NCBI RefSeq assembly: GCF_004770055.1
Contig: NZ_RQEP01000018.1
Span: 124,001 to 188,000 of the forward strand
Length of the DNA: 64,000 nucleotides
DNA from: Leptospira semungkisensis
GTDB lineage: Bacteria > Spirochaetota > Leptospiria > Leptospirales > Leptospiraceae
Reading direction: 5' to 3'
Shown here: one piece after another, positions 46,672 through 57,663 of the stretch
Numbering within the stretch: position 1 is the first letter of the stretch
How the letters are laid out: every line of letters starts with the position of its first letter
Position numbers and translations under genes: made by a program
Notes under the pieces: generated by a model
What the model was told of the DNA's origin: nothing
The model's input: only the letters and a program-made list of their open reading frames with translations
The model's database searches: none

Positions 46672-47835
46672 TTGAAAGATAGATCTCCGGTCATTCAAAA
46701 AGTAAATAGGCCGGGGATCTATGTCCATTATCCATTCTGTGTTCACAAATGTAGTTATTGTGATTTCTTCTCGGAAGGAATAGGCTTAGAACCTTCTCCT
46801 TTAGAAGGAGATCTATTTTCCAAATACAAGGAAGAATTTCTGACTCGGATCCAGGAATTTCCGAATCGTGAAAATCTGATCTTTGATACCATATTTTTCG
46901 GAGGAGGAACTCCCTCCAAAGCCTCGCCAGAAAGATATGCTGATTTTATAAAATTCGTAAAAGAGAATATTCAACTTTCGGAAAGTTCAGAGATTACTCT
47001 AGAATGCAATCCGGAAGACATCAGCCCGGATTATCTGAGAGGACTCTATGAAGCTGGGATCAATCGAATCCACGTCGGGATCCAGTCATTCTTGCCCAAG
47101 AACCTGAAGTTTTTAGATAGATACTATGATCCGGAGACTTATCCTAAGATCTTAGATACTCTGGCCTCTTCTCCCATCCAAAATTTCGGTGCGGACCTCA
47201 TGTTCGGAGTTCCAAATCAAACCGAAGAAGAGTTTTATTCGGATGCAGATTCGGTTCTGAAAGCAAATGTCTCTCATATCAGCATTTATGCACTCACTGT
47301 CGAAAAAGGCACCGAGTATAGTAGAAGAGTTTCTGCCGGCATTGCGCCTCCTCCTACCGAAGAAGTACAAGAGAATATTTTAAAGCATCTTCCTATTTTT
47401 TTAGAAGAGATGGGTTTTTCGCAATACGAGGTCTCCAATTATTCGAAGCCAGGTCTCTATTCTCGCCATAATATGAAGTATTGGACTTACGAACATTATT
47501 TGGGAATTGGTCCAGGCGCTCACGGATTCTTGCCGAGCGGTAGATATTCTAATCCACGCAACACGAATGCGTATTTAAAGAAAATGCAATATGATTCCTA
47601 CGAGACACCTGAGGTTTTCGAAGAGCTTTTAATTTCCTTATTCAGAATCTTCTTGCCGATCGATCTGAGCGGCTTCTTAGATCTGATCCCGAACTATCGA
47701 GAAGATCTATTAGAAAAACTTAAAATTAAATCTTCCGAAGGAAAATGCGAACTCGAAGGAAATATTTTCCAATGGAAAAAAGACGCAGTGCTTTTTTTGG
47801 ATTCTGAGATCTTGGACTTAGCTCAAACGGAATAG
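46672..47835 (+). CDS. hemW: HemW-like radical SAM protein
   Basis: 387 residues from a TTG that begins right after the preceding stop. The cluster motif is YVHYPFCVHKCSYCDF (Cys23, Cys27, Cys30) with GGGTPSKA and LECNPEDI, and the HemW extra segment GIGPGAHGFL. HemW proteins are now seen as haem chaperones rather than coproporphyrinogen oxidases; sequence alone does not separate the two but the CxxxCxxC-only layout and C-terminal domain fit HemW. It is probably co-transcribed with the hexosaminidase. Confidence 0.9.
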   Translation: MKDRSPVIQKVNRPGIYVHYPFCVHKCSYCDFFSEGIGLEPSPLEGDLFSKYKEEFLTRIQEFPNRENLIFDTIFFGGGTPSKASPERYADFIKFVKENIQLSESSEITLECNPEDISPDYLRGLYEAGINRIHVGIQSFLPKNLKFLDRYYDPETYPKILDTLASSPIQNFGADLMFGVPNQTEEEFYSDADSVLKANVSHISIYALTVEKGTEYSRRVSAGIAPPPTEEVQENILKHLPIFLEEMGFSQYEVSNYSKPGLYSRHNMKYWTYEHYLGIGPGAHGFLPSGRYSNPRNTNAYLKKMQYDSYETPEVFEELLISLFRIFLPIDLSGFLDLIPNYREDLLEKLKIKSSEGKCELEGNIFQWKKDAVLFLDSEILDLAQTE

Positions 47836-47862
47836 AAAATCTAAATTCTAGATTTGCAAACA

Positions 47863-47983
47863 GTTCCCACATAAAAATGAGGATTTTTTTTCGATTGCAA
47901 AGATCAGGATTTTATGATAGAGGAAACGCAGGTTTCTCCCACTGGGGACCCACCTCCACCACCCGATGAGGGTGGGGGCCGCC
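47863..47983. repeat. Dispersed intergenic repeat, copy 1
   Basis: This segment shares an ordered set of blocks with copy 2 at 57441-57547, in the same orientation: GTTCCCACAT at the left, a GATA-AGG-AA block, TTCTCCCAC, and GGTGGGGGCCGC at the right. A CCACCC/GGGTGG stem with a GATGA loop sits near its end. It fills the gap between the convergent hemW and chemoreceptor genes. Confidence 0.75.
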
Positions 47984-48000
47984 CGAATCTGCGTTCTCGC

Positions 48001-50079
48001 CTATCCTTCTACTTGAAATCTCTCGATCAATTTCCCTAATTGTTCCGCCTGCGATTTCACTTCTTCCGAGAACGAAGTCAAATCATCGGCTCCACTTGCG
48101 ATCTCTTGGGTTCCTTCCGAGATACTGATGATTGTCTTAGTGATCTCATTCGTCGCATTTTTCTGCTCTTGGACCGCTTCTTCAATCTGTATGCTAAAAT
48201 TCATCAGAGTATTGGAACTCTTCTGGATCTGATTCGTATTCGATTCCTGGGTCTTAACGGAAGCTAAAACCTTGTTTGCGGAAGTCTCGAATTCATTCAC
48301 ACTTCCCTTTAGTTTCTTCAAGATTTGAGAAGCTTCTTCTACCTTTGAGTTTCCATTCGTGACCGCATCGTTCGTGGACTCTACCAATTCTCCGATCTCC
48401 TGCACACTGGCAGAAGTCTGAGAGGCAAGCTTTCCGATCTCCTCTGCAACCACCGCGAATCCTTTTCCAGCTTCTCCGGCCCGAGCCGCCTCGATAGCAG
48501 CATTCAAAGCGAGAAGGTTTGTCTTCTCGGAGATTTCAGTAATGATAGATAAGATTTCCGTAATTCTAGAGGCGCTCTCTCCAATCTCACCCATGGCGGT
48601 GGTGGATGCGATCATAGCATTTTCTCCAGTCACTGCCTGTTTCTTAGATTCGGAAGCAAGATGAACAAGCCCTTGCATTTCACCGTCGATGCTTGCAATC
48701 TGCTCTTTCAAACGCAGAGAGTTTCCATCGATCTCCTTCGTATTCTCCACGGCTTTTTCCATGGATTTACCTACGTTTTGAGCAGAAGCAGCGAGCTCTT
48801 CCACAGCTGCAGAAGACTCCTCCGCAGCCGAGGCTTGCGTTTGAGCAATATCTGCAAAATTACGGGAAGAAGTGGACATCTCCTCGGACTTAGAACTTAA
48901 CTTTTGAGAGGAACTTCTCATCTCCTTTACTACGTTCAGAAGATTCTCCCTCATCGAATTCATGGAAGATAATAATGTTCCTATCTCATCCTGCTCCGGA
49001 TAATCGTTCACCACTACAAGATTTCCCTTTGCAATCTCGTCTGAGAAACCGATCGCCTTCAATAGCCCCGAACTTACCAAACGCTTGAAGATGAGATTCA
49101 ATGCAATCAGAACAACTACCAATATGATCAACGCAGAAAGTGCGCTCTCTAAGATAATCTCTCCAATGTTTTCATAATATACCGAATTTGGAATATTGAC
49201 TAGGAGAACCCAATACTTAGGATCTTTTCCTATATGAAATGGAAAATAATAACCGGTATTTCCACTGCCTTCGAAAGTGAATCGTTTGCCCTTATCTACA
49301 TTTTCAAGATAATATTTCAGTTCCCCTTCATTCGGGATTTTCTTACCAAGTAATTCCGAATTGTCTCCATTCACCGCATACAAGCCTGTTGGAGAAATAA
49401 GAGCGATATAACCCTTTCCTCGAAAAGGTTTCTTCTTCCCAAGTCTTTCTTGCAAGAAATGAAGATCCAGATCCAAGCCTGCCGCACCATAAAAATGTCC
49501 CGGCATGCTGACAGGGACTACAAGAGAGATCATTTGCACTTGCATCCCATTCACTGGATACGTATAAGGTCCGACTACAGTAGGTTTATCCGTCTTCTTC
49601 GGAATCTGATAGAAATCTCCGGACCCATCCGTATTGTCATAACCGATCACCGGTTCCAGATCAATTTGGGTCACGGCCTTAGCTCGATTTAAGTATGGAA
49701 TAAACCGTCCTGTCGCATCATGACCTGGAGCATTCCTATATTGAAGGTCCTTACCGTCATACGCGTTCGGTTCATAGCAAAGCCACATTCCGAAATAGTC
49801 TTCGTTTCTCTTTAATACCTCTGTTAGAGCCTGAATGATCTGCTCCCTAGGAGGAGCAGCGTATATTAAAGGCATGCGAAAGCCTCGGAGCAAACCCATA
49901 AGAGTGTTCAATTGCTCCATGACCTCGAAACTCCATCTTTCAGCAGTAACGTCGGAACTCTGCTCTACCTCTTCTCTCAAATTCTGATAAGCAGAATAAG
50001 AATTATAGGCAGCGAGTATCGAGAATGCTACGAATAAGATGATCGATATATAAAGAGAAATCCGAATTCGAATACTCAT
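48001..50079 (-). CDS. Methyl-accepting chemotaxis protein with a Cache sensor domain (A)
   Basis: 692 residues. Membrane helix (about 8-28), a double-Cache periplasmic sensor (about 35-305, with [21 protein letters not shown] shown in part as [12 protein letters not shown]), second helix (about 315-335), HAMP (about 335-390), and a signalling domain with the invariant hairpin tip [19 protein letters not shown]. The C-terminus lacks the CheR/CheB tether pentapeptide. It detects small molecules outside the inner membrane and signals to CheA. Six bases separate it from a paralogue, so both probably arose by tandem duplication. Confidence 0.95.
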   Translation of the reverse strand: MSIRIRISLYISIILFVAFSILAAYNSYSAYQNLREEVEQSSDVTAERWSFEVMEQLNTLMGLLRGFRMPLIYAAPPREQIIQALTEVLKRNEDYFGMWLCYEPNAYDGKDLQYRNAPGHDATGRFIPYLNRAKAVTQIDLEPVIGYDNTDGSGDFYQIPKKTDKPTVVGPYTYPVNGMQVQMISLVVPVSMPGHFYGAAGLDLDLHFLQERLGKKKPFRGKGYIALISPTGLYAVNGDNSELLGKKIPNEGELKYYLENVDKGKRFTFEGSGNTGYYFPFHIGKDPKYWVLLVNIPNSVYYENIGEIILESALSALIILVVVLIALNLIFKRLVSSGLLKAIGFSDEIAKGNLVVVNDYPEQDEIGTLLSSMNSMRENLLNVVKEMRSSSQKLSSKSEEMSTSSRNFADIAQTQASAAEESSAAVEELAASAQNVGKSMEKAVENTKEIDGNSLRLKEQIASIDGEMQGLVHLASESKKQAVTGENAMIASTTAMGEIGESASRITEILSIITEISEKTNLLALNAAIEAARAGEAGKGFAVVAEEIGKLASQTSASVQEIGELVESTNDAVTNGNSKVEEASQILKKLKGSVNEFETSANKVLASVKTQESNTNQIQKSSNTLMNFSIQIEEAVQEQKNATNEITKTIISISEGTQEIASGADDLTSFSEEVKSQAEQLGKLIERFQVEG

Positions 50080-50085
50080 GTATGC

Positions 50086-52161
50086 TTAACTTACCTTGAA
50101 TCTTCCAATTAAATTAGATAACTGCTCCGATTGACCATGCATGTCACCGGAGAATGTAGTTAGATCATCCGCTCCGCTCGCGATCTCCTGAGTTCCCTCG
50201 GAAATACTTACGATCGTTTTAGTGATCTCCTCTGTTGCCCTTCTCTGCTCGGACACTGCCTCTTCGATCTGCAAGCTGAAGGTCATAAGACTATTCGCAC
50301 TTTCCGCAATATCCTTCGTATTGTCTTCTTGGGTCTTGACTGAAACGAGAACTGCCTTTGCGGACTTATCGAATTCGTCCACTCTCTCTTTGATCCTCTG
50401 CAGTATGTTTGCGGCCTCGCCCATTTTAGCGTTTCCGTCCATCACTGCATTGTTTGTGGAATTAACCAAGCCGCTGATCTCTTGCACACTGGTAGAAGTT
50501 TGAGACGCTAGTTTGCCGATCTCTTCTGCCACCACTGCGAATCCTTTTCCTGCCTCTCCCGCTCTTGCAGCTTCGATAGCTGCGTTCAACGCAAGTAAGT
50601 TTGTCTTTTCGGAAATCTCAGTGATCAAGGACAAGATCTCATTGATCCGAGAAGCACTGTCTCCGATCGCTCCCATGGCTTTGTTAGAAGTAGTCATCGC
50701 CGATTCACCTGTTACCGCTTCCTGTATGGAAGAAGCAGCCAGACTCACAAGGCCTTGCATCTCTGAATTGATACTTGCGATTTGCTGTTTCAAAAGAACC
50801 ACGTTTCCGTCGATCTCTCTCATACTAGAAACTGCCTTCTGCATAGACTTACCTACGTTTTGGGCAGAAGATGCGAGCTCCTCAACTGCAGCAGAGCATT
50901 CCTCCGCAGCAGATGCCTGAGTTTGAGCCACATCTGAGAAATTTCGGGAAGAAGTCGCCATCTTCTCCGCTGTTCCGGCTAACTTAGTAGTTGAGTTCGT
51001 TATTTCTCGAACCACATGAAAGAGATGCTCTCGCATCGTATTCATTGCAGATAATAGAGCGCCTATTTCATCCTTTCTTTCATAAGAAGAAGCAGCTAAA
51101 AGATTTCCTTTTGCTATCTCTTCTGAGAAACCAATCGCCTGGAGAAGACCAGCAGAGATCAATCTCTGGAAAATAAAATGTAAAACGATTACGATCAAAC
51201 TCACGATCGCTAAGGAAGAAATCGCATTCTGGAGCAATACGCTAACTAACTCTTTGACAAAGATCGAATCAGGAATGCTGATCTGCATGATCCATTGCTT
51301 CTGGCCTTTACCGATCTTGAACGGAAAGAAATGATGAGTGTATCCATCCGATTCGAATACAAAACGATTATGACCTTCGGAATTTTCCTGAACTAATTTG
51401 AATTCGTCCGGATTCGGGATCGGCTTTCCAACAAGAGAAGGATCTCCTCCATTCGCTGCATAGATTCCTTTGGGAGAGATCAAAGCTAGATATCCTTCTC
51501 CTCGGAAAGGCTTGATATTCCCCATAGTCTCTTGCAGTTGAGCAGTGGTGATATCCATTCCGAGTACTCCCCAGAATTTGCCTTTATTACTGACCGGTAC
51601 ACAGAGTGATACCATGAGAACTTGCTTACCACCTGCAAGATACAGATACGGATCCGTCACTAGAGGCTCTAAGGTCTTTTTAGGGACCTGATAAAAATCG
51701 GCAGCTGAATCAGTTCCTTCATAATTCGTGGAAGGTTCTATGACTGCTTCTCCACTCTCCTTGACGGAGTGGACGTAGGTCACAAATCTTCCGCTAGCGT
51801 CATGACCCTTTGTATTCTTGAATTGATTGTCTAACCCGTCGAAGGCATTCGGTTCGTAAACAGCCCACATCCCGAACCATTTGGAGTTCCTTCTCAGGAT
51901 CTCTTGCATCGTATCCACGACTTCCTGTCGCTTCGGATTGGAGAAGATCAGGAGCATGCGGAAGCCTCGAGCCATTCCCATGGCGGAGTCCAGATAATCT
52001 TTTACTTCGTAAGTATATCTTTCCGCGCTCAAAGCGGAACCAGATTCGATTTCAGCGTGAAGGCTTCGATAGGAGATAACGGAGTTGATCGCCGTCAAAA
52101 TCGCAAAACCTAAAAATAGTACGAGAGAAAGGTATAAAGAGATGCGAGTTCGAATACTCAT
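50086..52161 (-). CDS. Methyl-accepting chemotaxis protein with a Cache sensor domain (B)
   Basis: 691 residues with the same architecture as the downstream copy: membrane helix, double Cache (about 35-305), second helix, HAMP and signalling domain with the same hairpin tip. The signalling halves are nearly alike, while the Cache domains differ in many positions (for example [19 protein letters not shown], written here in part, against the partner's [10 protein letters not shown]). This suggests a duplication followed by ligand divergence. No cheA/cheW is near. Confidence 0.95.
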   Translation of the reverse strand: MSIRTRISLYLSLVLFLGFAILTAINSVISYRSLHAEIESGSALSAERYTYEVKDYLDSAMGMARGFRMLLIFSNPKRQEVVDTMQEILRRNSKWFGMWAVYEPNAFDGLDNQFKNTKGHDASGRFVTYVHSVKESGEAVIEPSTNYEGTDSAADFYQVPKKTLEPLVTDPYLYLAGGKQVLMVSLCVPVSNKGKFWGVLGMDITTAQLQETMGNIKPFRGEGYLALISPKGIYAANGGDPSLVGKPIPNPDEFKLVQENSEGHNRFVFESDGYTHHFFPFKIGKGQKQWIMQISIPDSIFVKELVSVLLQNAISSLAIVSLIVIVLHFIFQRLISAGLLQAIGFSEEIAKGNLLAASSYERKDEIGALLSAMNTMREHLFHVVREITNSTTKLAGTAEKMATSSRNFSDVAQTQASAAEECSAAVEELASSAQNVGKSMQKAVSSMREIDGNVVLLKQQIASINSEMQGLVSLAASSIQEAVTGESAMTTSNKAMGAIGDSASRINEILSLITEISEKTNLLALNAAIEAARAGEAGKGFAVVAEEIGKLASQTSTSVQEISGLVNSTNNAVMDGNAKMGEAANILQRIKERVDEFDKSAKAVLVSVKTQEDNTKDIAESANSLMTFSLQIEEAVSEQRRATEEITKTIVSISEGTQEIASGADDLTTFSGDMHGQSEQLSNLIGRFKVS

Positions 52162-52199
52162 AAGAGGGAATTAGAATAGGAGAATCTTAATTTAGGAAC

Positions 52200-52242
52200 A
52201 AAAAAATTCTTTCTGGATACGAAATTGTAAAAAAGAAAGAAT
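52200..52242 (-). terminator. AT-rich terminator-like hairpin after ilvBN
   Basis: On the minus strand the 9-bp stem ATTCTTTCT/AGAAAGAAT (52206-52214 and 52234-52242, 19-base loop) is followed by seven T (52200-52206 as A on the plus strand). It lies about 110 bases beyond the ilvN stop and before the chemoreceptor gene. The stem is weak, so function is uncertain. Confidence 0.4.
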
Positions 52243-52349
52243 CGCGATTTGTAACAAGGGATCGAAATCGATTTTCGGATCTTCTGTCTCTAAAAACGCG
52301 TCAGATAGATCCGCTGAGTAGCAATTTACTACACTTTTGTAACAACTCT

Positions 52350-52826
52350 TTACGATCTGTAGCGTAGAGCGATCTGTCCGGTGCGAGCGATTTCCTCGAT
52401 TCCGTATTTTTGCATCATTTCGAGGAAATGATTCACTTGTCTGGTGTTTCCGGAGAATTCAATCGTAAAGGTAGTTTTAGTGAGATCCGCAATTCTCGCC
52501 TGAAATACTTCACAAATGGAAATGATCTCGGTCCGATTCGCATCCGAACATTGCACCACTACAAGGACAAGTTCCCGGCTGATGCAATCATGATAGGCTA
52601 GATCTTCTACATCGATCACGTCAGGCAGCTTCAGTAGCTGGCGTTTGACCTGCTCTACTACGGAATCATCCCCTTTCACGACGATCACCATGCTGGAAAT
52701 CTCAGGATTGTCCGTTACTCCCACAGCGATGGAATCTATATTATAACTTCTCCGAGTAAAAAGGCCGGAGACATGGCTCATGACACCGGGATGGTTGTTC
52801 ACCAGGATCTTAAGTATATGTTTCAT
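52350..52826 (-). CDS. ilvN: Acetolactate synthase small (regulatory) subunit
   Basis: 158 residues. The N-terminal ACT domain ([32 protein letters not shown], key parts [16 protein letters not shown] and [11 protein letters not shown]) binds valine in the feedback-inhibited family, followed by the ALS_ss C-terminal domain. Its ATG overlaps the ilvB stop by 4 bases, the usual ilvBN coupling. Confidence 0.97.
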   Translation of the reverse strand: MKHILKILVNNHPGVMSHVSGLFTRRSYNIDSIAVGVTDNPEISSMVIVVKGDDSVVEQVKRQLLKLPDVIDVEDLAYHDCISRELVLVVVQCSDANRTEIISICEVFQARIADLTKTTFTIEFSGNTRQVNHFLEMMQKYGIEEIARTGQIALRYRS

Positions 52827-54532
52827 TTCTTACCAGTTCGGATTGCGTCCGAAAATTCTATCATGTCCTTTTGGGATTTTCCTGCCGGGATCATAGGGAA
52901 CACCTTCTCCTCTGCAGGGATCATTACTTCTAAGATTCTTGCCTCGTCTCCTTCTAAGAAGAATTCGATTGCCTTGTCTATTTCGGATTTCGTAGCGACC
53001 CTCATTCCTTTGATGGAATAAGCCTCTCCTAATTTCACGAAGTCAGGATTATAATTCCACTCGGACTCCGAGAATCTCTCCTCGTAGAATAATTCCTGCC
53101 ATTGCCGGACCATTCCTAAGAAGTTATTATTGAAGATCAGTATCTTCACTCCCTTCTTATACATGGCTATGGTCGCAAGCTCTTGTATGTTCATCTGGAT
53201 AGAACCGTCACCCGAAACACAGATCACTGTGCTATTCGGATTTCCGAACTTAGCTCCTATGGCTGCGGGAAGACCGTAACCCATGGTGCCCAGTCCTCCC
53301 GAGGTAAGCCATTTATTGGCTTCGTCAAAAAGATAATACTGAGCGGCCCACATTTGGTGTTGTCCCACATCCGTGGAAACGATCGCCTTTCCCTTACTCT
53401 TCTCGAATAGTTTTTGCAAGAATGCTTGTGGCTTGATCGAATCCGAAGAATCGTCGAACTCTAGTGGATGGTTTTTTCGGATCGTATCCAGATATTCCAA
53501 CCAGGAAGATCTGTCCACCTTCTCCACCTTAGGGATCAACACTTTTAAGACTTCTTTCAAGTCCCCGTGTACGATATGATCCACGGAAACCCTTTTATTG
53601 AATTCGGCGGTATCGATATCGATATGTGCTCGTACCGCATTCTCCGCAAACTCTCCCGGTTTAGCTACTCGGTCGTCGAATCTGGCTCCCAAATTTAGAA
53701 TATAATCACATTCTAATACAGCTTTATTAGCATAAGCTGTTCCGTGCATTCCCAACATTCCGACTGCAAGCTTATGAGTTCCGGGGAAGGCTCCGATTCC
53801 CATCAGAGTTGTGGTGACAGGAATATTTCCCTTCTCCGCAAGTTCTCTGATCTCTTTGGAAGCATTTGCGTTGATCGCCCCTCCTCCTACATAGAGAAGA
53901 GGACGCTTCGCCTTATTCAAAGCGGCTGCAAACGCATCCAAGTCTCCACCGATCGGAGGCTTTTGGTAATGGCGAGGATTGATCTTTAATTTGGAAGACT
54001 TGCGCACATTCGTGAGTTCCGTCTGAACGTCTTTTGGAAAATCCAAGAGCACTGGTCCGGGTCTTCCACCTAATGCGATTAGAGTTGCCTCTTCGAAATG
54101 TCTTGCGATATCGTCTGCGGATTTGATAAGAGCATTGTATTTTGTGATCGGGATCGTGATGCCGTAAATATCAGCTTCTTGAAAAGCATCGGTGCCAATC
54201 GCATTCGTAGCCACCTGACCTGTAATGGCGAGGATCGGTACGGAATCTAGTCTTGCATCGGTTAGGCCGGTGACTAAGTTGGTTGCGCCTGGACCGGAAG
54301 TCGCAATGCAAACTCCAAGTTTGCCTGTGGATCTCGCATAACCTTCTGCCATGTGGATGGCTCCTTGTTCATGGCGAACAAGGATATGTTTAATCTTAGT
54401 ACTTTTATAAAGTTCGTCGTAAAAAGGTAGGATGGCGCCGCCTGGATATCCGAAAACGATATCTACTCCGTATTCTTCCAGGAGTTCGACCATCAATCGA
54501 GCGCCCGTGATCTTTGCTTCACTTTTCGACAT
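52823..54532 (-). CDS. ilvB: Acetolactate synthase large (catalytic) subunit
   Basis: 569 residues from ATG 54532 ([10 protein letters not shown]), selected by a GAGG site 5 bases ahead; the open frame extends 41 codons upstream without a family counterpart. TPP-enzyme marks are [16 protein letters not shown] with the activating Glu, [11 protein letters not shown] and the diphosphate/Mg motif [18 protein letters not shown], continuing to [11 protein letters not shown]. It joins two pyruvates or pyruvate and 2-oxobutyrate in branched-chain amino acid synthesis. Confidence 0.97.
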   Translation of the reverse strand: MSKSEAKITGARLMVELLEEYGVDIVFGYPGGAILPFYDELYKSTKIKHILVRHEQGAIHMAEGYARSTGKLGVCIATSGPGATNLVTGLTDARLDSVPILAITGQVATNAIGTDAFQEADIYGITIPITKYNALIKSADDIARHFEEATLIALGGRPGPVLLDFPKDVQTELTNVRKSSKLKINPRHYQKPPIGGDLDAFAAALNKAKRPLLYVGGGAINANASKEIRELAEKGNIPVTTTLMGIGAFPGTHKLAVGMLGMHGTAYANKAVLECDYILNLGARFDDRVAKPGEFAENAVRAHIDIDTAEFNKRVSVDHIVHGDLKEVLKVLIPKVEKVDRSSWLEYLDTIRKNHPLEFDDSSDSIKPQAFLQKLFEKSKGKAIVSTDVGQHQMWAAQYYLFDEANKWLTSGGLGTMGYGLPAAIGAKFGNPNSTVICVSGDGSIQMNIQELATIAMYKKGVKILIFNNNFLGMVRQWQELFYEERFSESEWNYNPDFVKLGEAYSIKGMRVATKSEIDKAIEFFLEGDEARILEVMIPAEEKVFPMIPAGKSQKDMIEFSDAIRTGKK

Positions 54533-54878
54533 CTTTTCCTCGTCAGAATCCATTCCAAGCGAAGGAAGGGCCTTGTCAAGGAGGTTCCCCTTTCCAACAA
54601 GCGGGTCAGACTCAGGCTCACATTGCAGTGCAAAATGTTCGGATCCGTATCGCATGTGGGAGGTCCTACACTTTGGTCGAGATTGTCCCTATAACTTTCA
54701 CATTATTTTATGAAGCAAAGCACCCAAATTCACGATTTTTTTGCGATTTCAAATTTTCTTTACGGATTTAGTACCAAGGAAAACCTTTACTCATCCGTCC
54801 AAGTATTATATTAAATAAAAAATTGAGTAGAGTGCTGTGCTGGACTTTGCTATAAATTAAAAAGGAACCTTCGGTCCT
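54533..54878. other. Gene-free divergent region between ilvB and the TPR gene
   Basis: 346 bases. The first 123 are an in-frame upward extension of ilvB that is probably a leader rather than coding. Nothing like a T-box specifier or a leader peptide rich in Ile, Val or Leu is seen. A short hairpin overlaps the TPR gene's ribosome site: AGGAACC folding onto GGTCCT at 54861-54877. No other structure was recognised. Confidence 0.4.
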
Positions 54879-55997
54879 ATGAACGAACCCATTGAAAAAA
54901 CCCAAACCGGAAAGGAAGAAGATGATTCGCATTTTGCTCAGATCAAGAGCTTGGCAAAAGAAGCGTACCGTTTTTTAGATAGCAGACAGTGGGATAAAGC
55001 CGAATCCAAATTAAAGGAACTGCTTGCAAAAGAGCCCACCAACACATACGGATTAGTTGGAATGGGTGATCTCCATTTCAAGCGCAAAGAGTTCCGACAA
55101 GCCCTCGAATTTTATAATCGTTGTATCAAGGAAGATTCTTCCAACAAATTCTCCCTCATGGGTCTCATGAACTGTTATCGTGAGATGAACCTGCTCAATC
55201 GTGTCATCGAAGTCGCTGAAGAGTACAGACATATCACGATAACCGACGCTTCTATCTTAAGCAGGGTCGCAGACGCACATAGAAAACTTAAAAACTTCAA
55301 AGAGTCTGAAGTGTACTATATGCAGGCTCTTCAGATCAATCCGAAAGACCAATACGTGATTGTAGGCCTCGGACACCTATTCTTCGCGTGCCAGAGATAC
55401 AAGGACGCGATCAGCTGGTGGGAAAAACTATTAGTCATTCAACCAGATAATATTAAGATCCTCACGGAGATAGGTAACAGCTATCGTAAGATCAAGGACT
55501 TTGATGAAGCGATCCGTTATTATAGAAGAGCAGCAGACTTAGATCCTAGAAACTTCTTCGCACTGTACGGTTTGGCAGAATCGTATCGAGGTAAGAAAGA
55601 TTTCCGCAAAGCCAACGAATTCTGGGAAAGGATTTTGGAATTCGATCCGGACAACAAACTTATCATCAACAGATATGCAGACAGCTTGCGAGGAATGGGA
55701 GAGTTCGACAAGGCTCTGGAATGCTTCAACCGTATCCTTTCAGAAGGAGAAGATTATTTCGCGTTACTCGGAAAAGCTTCTTCCTTAAAGATGAAGGGAG
55801 CGAGAGATAAGGCAGAAGAGATCTATCTGGATCTTCACAAGAAATTCCCTATGGATCCTCGTCCAGTTGTAGAGCTTTCCGAATTGTATTCCGATATGGG
55901 CAAACGAGACGATGCAATCAAATTGTTAAACGACTTCCATAGAAAGCAGCCTCTAAACGAAGAAGTAAAACAGAAATTGGATTCTTTCTCGGAATAA
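54879..55997 (+). CDS. TPR-repeat protein
   Basis: 372 residues without signal peptide, made of about nine tetratricopeptide repeats of 34 residues ([50 protein letters not shown] and others; the pattern is Gly/Ala at 8, Ala/Phe at 20, Pro at 32). It is a helical scaffold for protein partners. The ribosome site AAGGAACC is partly buried in a small hairpin just before the ATG. It shares a 1-base gap with the convergent phosphoesterase gene. Partners unknown. Confidence 0.9.
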   Translation: MNEPIEKTQTGKEEDDSHFAQIKSLAKEAYRFLDSRQWDKAESKLKELLAKEPTNTYGLVGMGDLHFKRKEFRQALEFYNRCIKEDSSNKFSLMGLMNCYREMNLLNRVIEVAEEYRHITITDASILSRVADAHRKLKNFKESEVYYMQALQINPKDQYVIVGLGHLFFACQRYKDAISWWEKLLVIQPDNIKILTEIGNSYRKIKDFDEAIRYYRRAADLDPRNFFALYGLAESYRGKKDFRKANEFWERILEFDPDNKLIINRYADSLRGMGEFDKALECFNRILSEGEDYFALLGKASSLKMKGARDKAEEIYLDLHKKFPMDPRPVVELSELYSDMGKRDDAIKLLNDFHRKQPLNEEVKQKLDSFSE

Positions 55998-55998
55998 T

Positions 55999-57066
55999 CT
56001 AGATCTCTAAACACCTATTCTTTTCCCTCTCCAAGAAATCAGGGAGAGGGAAAATTTCGTCCCTTCCATTCTTTAAAAATATAGCTTCCGCCTCCCAATA
56101 CGCATTCTTTCGAGTGAGTTCGATATGATGATGCCAGATATTGCCATTCTTATCCTTAAAGATCCTCGGGACCCTCGCAGCATTAATGAACAAGATCCCG
56201 TCTTTCCTTACCTTCCAGATCCGAGAACCTCTTTTGCCATTTCGAGAAGAATGATGCATGTGACCCGCGATCACAACTTTAGGCTTTCTATTTAAAGAAG
56301 AAGACACCGAAAGAAAATCTCCCAGGTCCTCATCTCCGAAGTCCCCTTCTTCTTTTTTGAAATCACAACCCCAGATGTCTTTGGCCTTAGAGCCGAGTCC
56401 GGTTGGTCCGTTATGAGCAAGAACGATGAGATCTCGACTATTTAGATCTACCTTCTCCGCAAGTGAGACTAACTTCTCTTTTGATTCTTGCATGGAAGAA
56501 ATCCCGTACTTCCTTTGAATATAAGGAAGAAAACTTATACGAGAACCCATTGCAAGAGGTCTCGCACCTAAAAGACTTACACCTGGAATTTCGTCTTGGA
56601 TGGAATAACCTAAGATTCGAATAGGAGCCAGATTCTTTTCTAAAACCTGTAGTCTTCTTTCCAAAAGGAAAGTATCTAAGCGGGGCTTGTAGGAACTCCA
56701 ACCGAAAATTTCTGCGAGTCTTGCTAGGATGGAAGGTCCATCATTATTCCCCGGAATGAGAAAGCCAGGCTTTGAAACCTTAGAAATTCTTTTTGCAATC
56801 GAAAGGCAGCTTCGAGCCGAGATGGTTCCCAGATCACCGGTAAAGACCAAGGCATCATAATCACTTTCCGAAAAAAATCGGGTGTCCGAAGAATTCCAGA
56901 AACCATGTACGTCCCCAACTAACGCGATCTTCAGATCATTTTTCTCGGCCAAATTCACATCCCCTAACCCTTTGTAGTAAGGTTCCGAATGAAAAAGAAG
57001 AAAATTTTCAAGTGGGATAAAGCGAAATTTGGAAAAGCCTAGGTCGGTGAACCTCCATATCCACAC
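55999..57066 (-). CDS. Calcineurin-like metallophosphoesterase
   Basis: 355 residues from a GTG at 57066; the family homology begins at about residue 45, and a GTG near VNLAEKND could be the true start. All five metal motifs are present: LVGDVHG, VFTGDLG, IPGNNDG, VLAHNGP and VIAGHMHHS. The enzyme binds two metals and cleaves phosphomono- or diesters; substrates of such stand-alone members vary. It is convergent with the TPR gene. Confidence 0.85.
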   Translation of the reverse strand: MWIWRFTDLGFSKFRFIPLENFLLFHSEPYYKGLGDVNLAEKNDLKIALVGDVHGFWNSSDTRFFSESDYDALVFTGDLGTISARSCLSIAKRISKVSKPGFLIPGNNDGPSILARLAEIFGWSSYKPRLDTFLLERRLQVLEKNLAPIRILGYSIQDEIPGVSLLGARPLAMGSRISFLPYIQRKYGISSMQESKEKLVSLAEKVDLNSRDLIVLAHNGPTGLGSKAKDIWGCDFKKEEGDFGDEDLGDFLSVSSSLNRKPKVVIAGHMHHSSRNGKRGSRIWKVRKDGILFINAARVPRIFKDKNGNIWHHHIELTRKNAYWEAEAIFLKNGRDEIFPLPDFLEREKNRCLEI

Positions 57067-57136
57067 TCGCAGGGAAGAAACATAAATTCTCAGAATCTCC
57101 TTGATTTTTAAGGAAACGCCTGTAACTTGCGCTTAT

Positions 57137-57409
57137 ATGGAATGGGAAAAGATTTTGCGGGACTCGGTCCGGGATGGTTCAATTAAGGAATTGTATCTCC
57201 GAAGAGTTCCGACCCTGAAAACCTGCGACGACTGGAATAAGGTAAAAGAAATCGGCCTAATCGACCATAAGACCAAATATGCCCATTACAAAGGCGGACT
57301 AGTCAAATTCGGCGAAGGACTCTTCTTTGTAAGCGAAGAAAGACTGCAGGCTCTGGCACCTTTCCGCAAATGGGAATTCAAGACTAAGATCAAAGTCTCT
57401 CCTGAGTGA
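57137..57409 (+). CDS. Small conserved-looking protein of unknown function
   Basis: 90 residues from ATG 57137 (MEWEKILRDSV); the frame is open to 57101 but the extra 12 residues look unnatural. Globular, charged, without Cys clusters beyond a single Cys (LKTCDDWNKVKEIG). It has LYLRRVPTLK and GGLVKFGEGLFFVSEERLQ, where a small beta sheet is likely. No family recognised. Divergent from the phosphoesterase gene, with a repeat region downstream. Confidence 0.6.
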   Translation: MEWEKILRDSVRDGSIKELYLRRVPTLKTCDDWNKVKEIGLIDHKTKYAHYKGGLVKFGEGLFFVSEERLQALAPFRKWEFKTKIKVSPE

Positions 57410-57440
57410 GCTTACAACCGAGCTTTTCACTCAGAAACTA

Positions 57441-57547
57441 GTTCCCACATCCATCTTTTGCACTTGCAAGATTTGCGTTTTTCTGATATAGGGAAATCGC
57501 TTCTCCCACAAGCCACTCCCCCCGATCCCGAGATGGGTGGGGGCCGC
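57441..57547. repeat. Dispersed intergenic repeat, copy 2
   Basis: Matches copy 1 (47863-47983) in order and orientation: GTTCCCACAT, then GATATAGGGAAATCGC, TTCTCCCAC, and GGTGGGGGCCGC. The right end is again an imperfect C/G-rich stem. It sits between two convergent genes, as copy 1 does. Nothing else is seen between 57548 and 57663. Confidence 0.75.
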
Positions 57548-57663
57548 TTAATTCAATTTGCTCAGTTGAAAATTTTGATTCACTTCGCTCATTAGCCCTG
57601 TTCTGCGAGCCGTAGAGAGCTGAACAGCATTCACAATAATTCCCGGTTTTCTCTAAGGGACGA

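Noticed and set aside
54533..54655. 41-codon extension of IlvB as coding or as an attenuator leader peptide
   Set aside because: No ribosome site, no Ile/Val/Leu runs, and no matching family sequence; the ATG at 54532 has GAGG in front.
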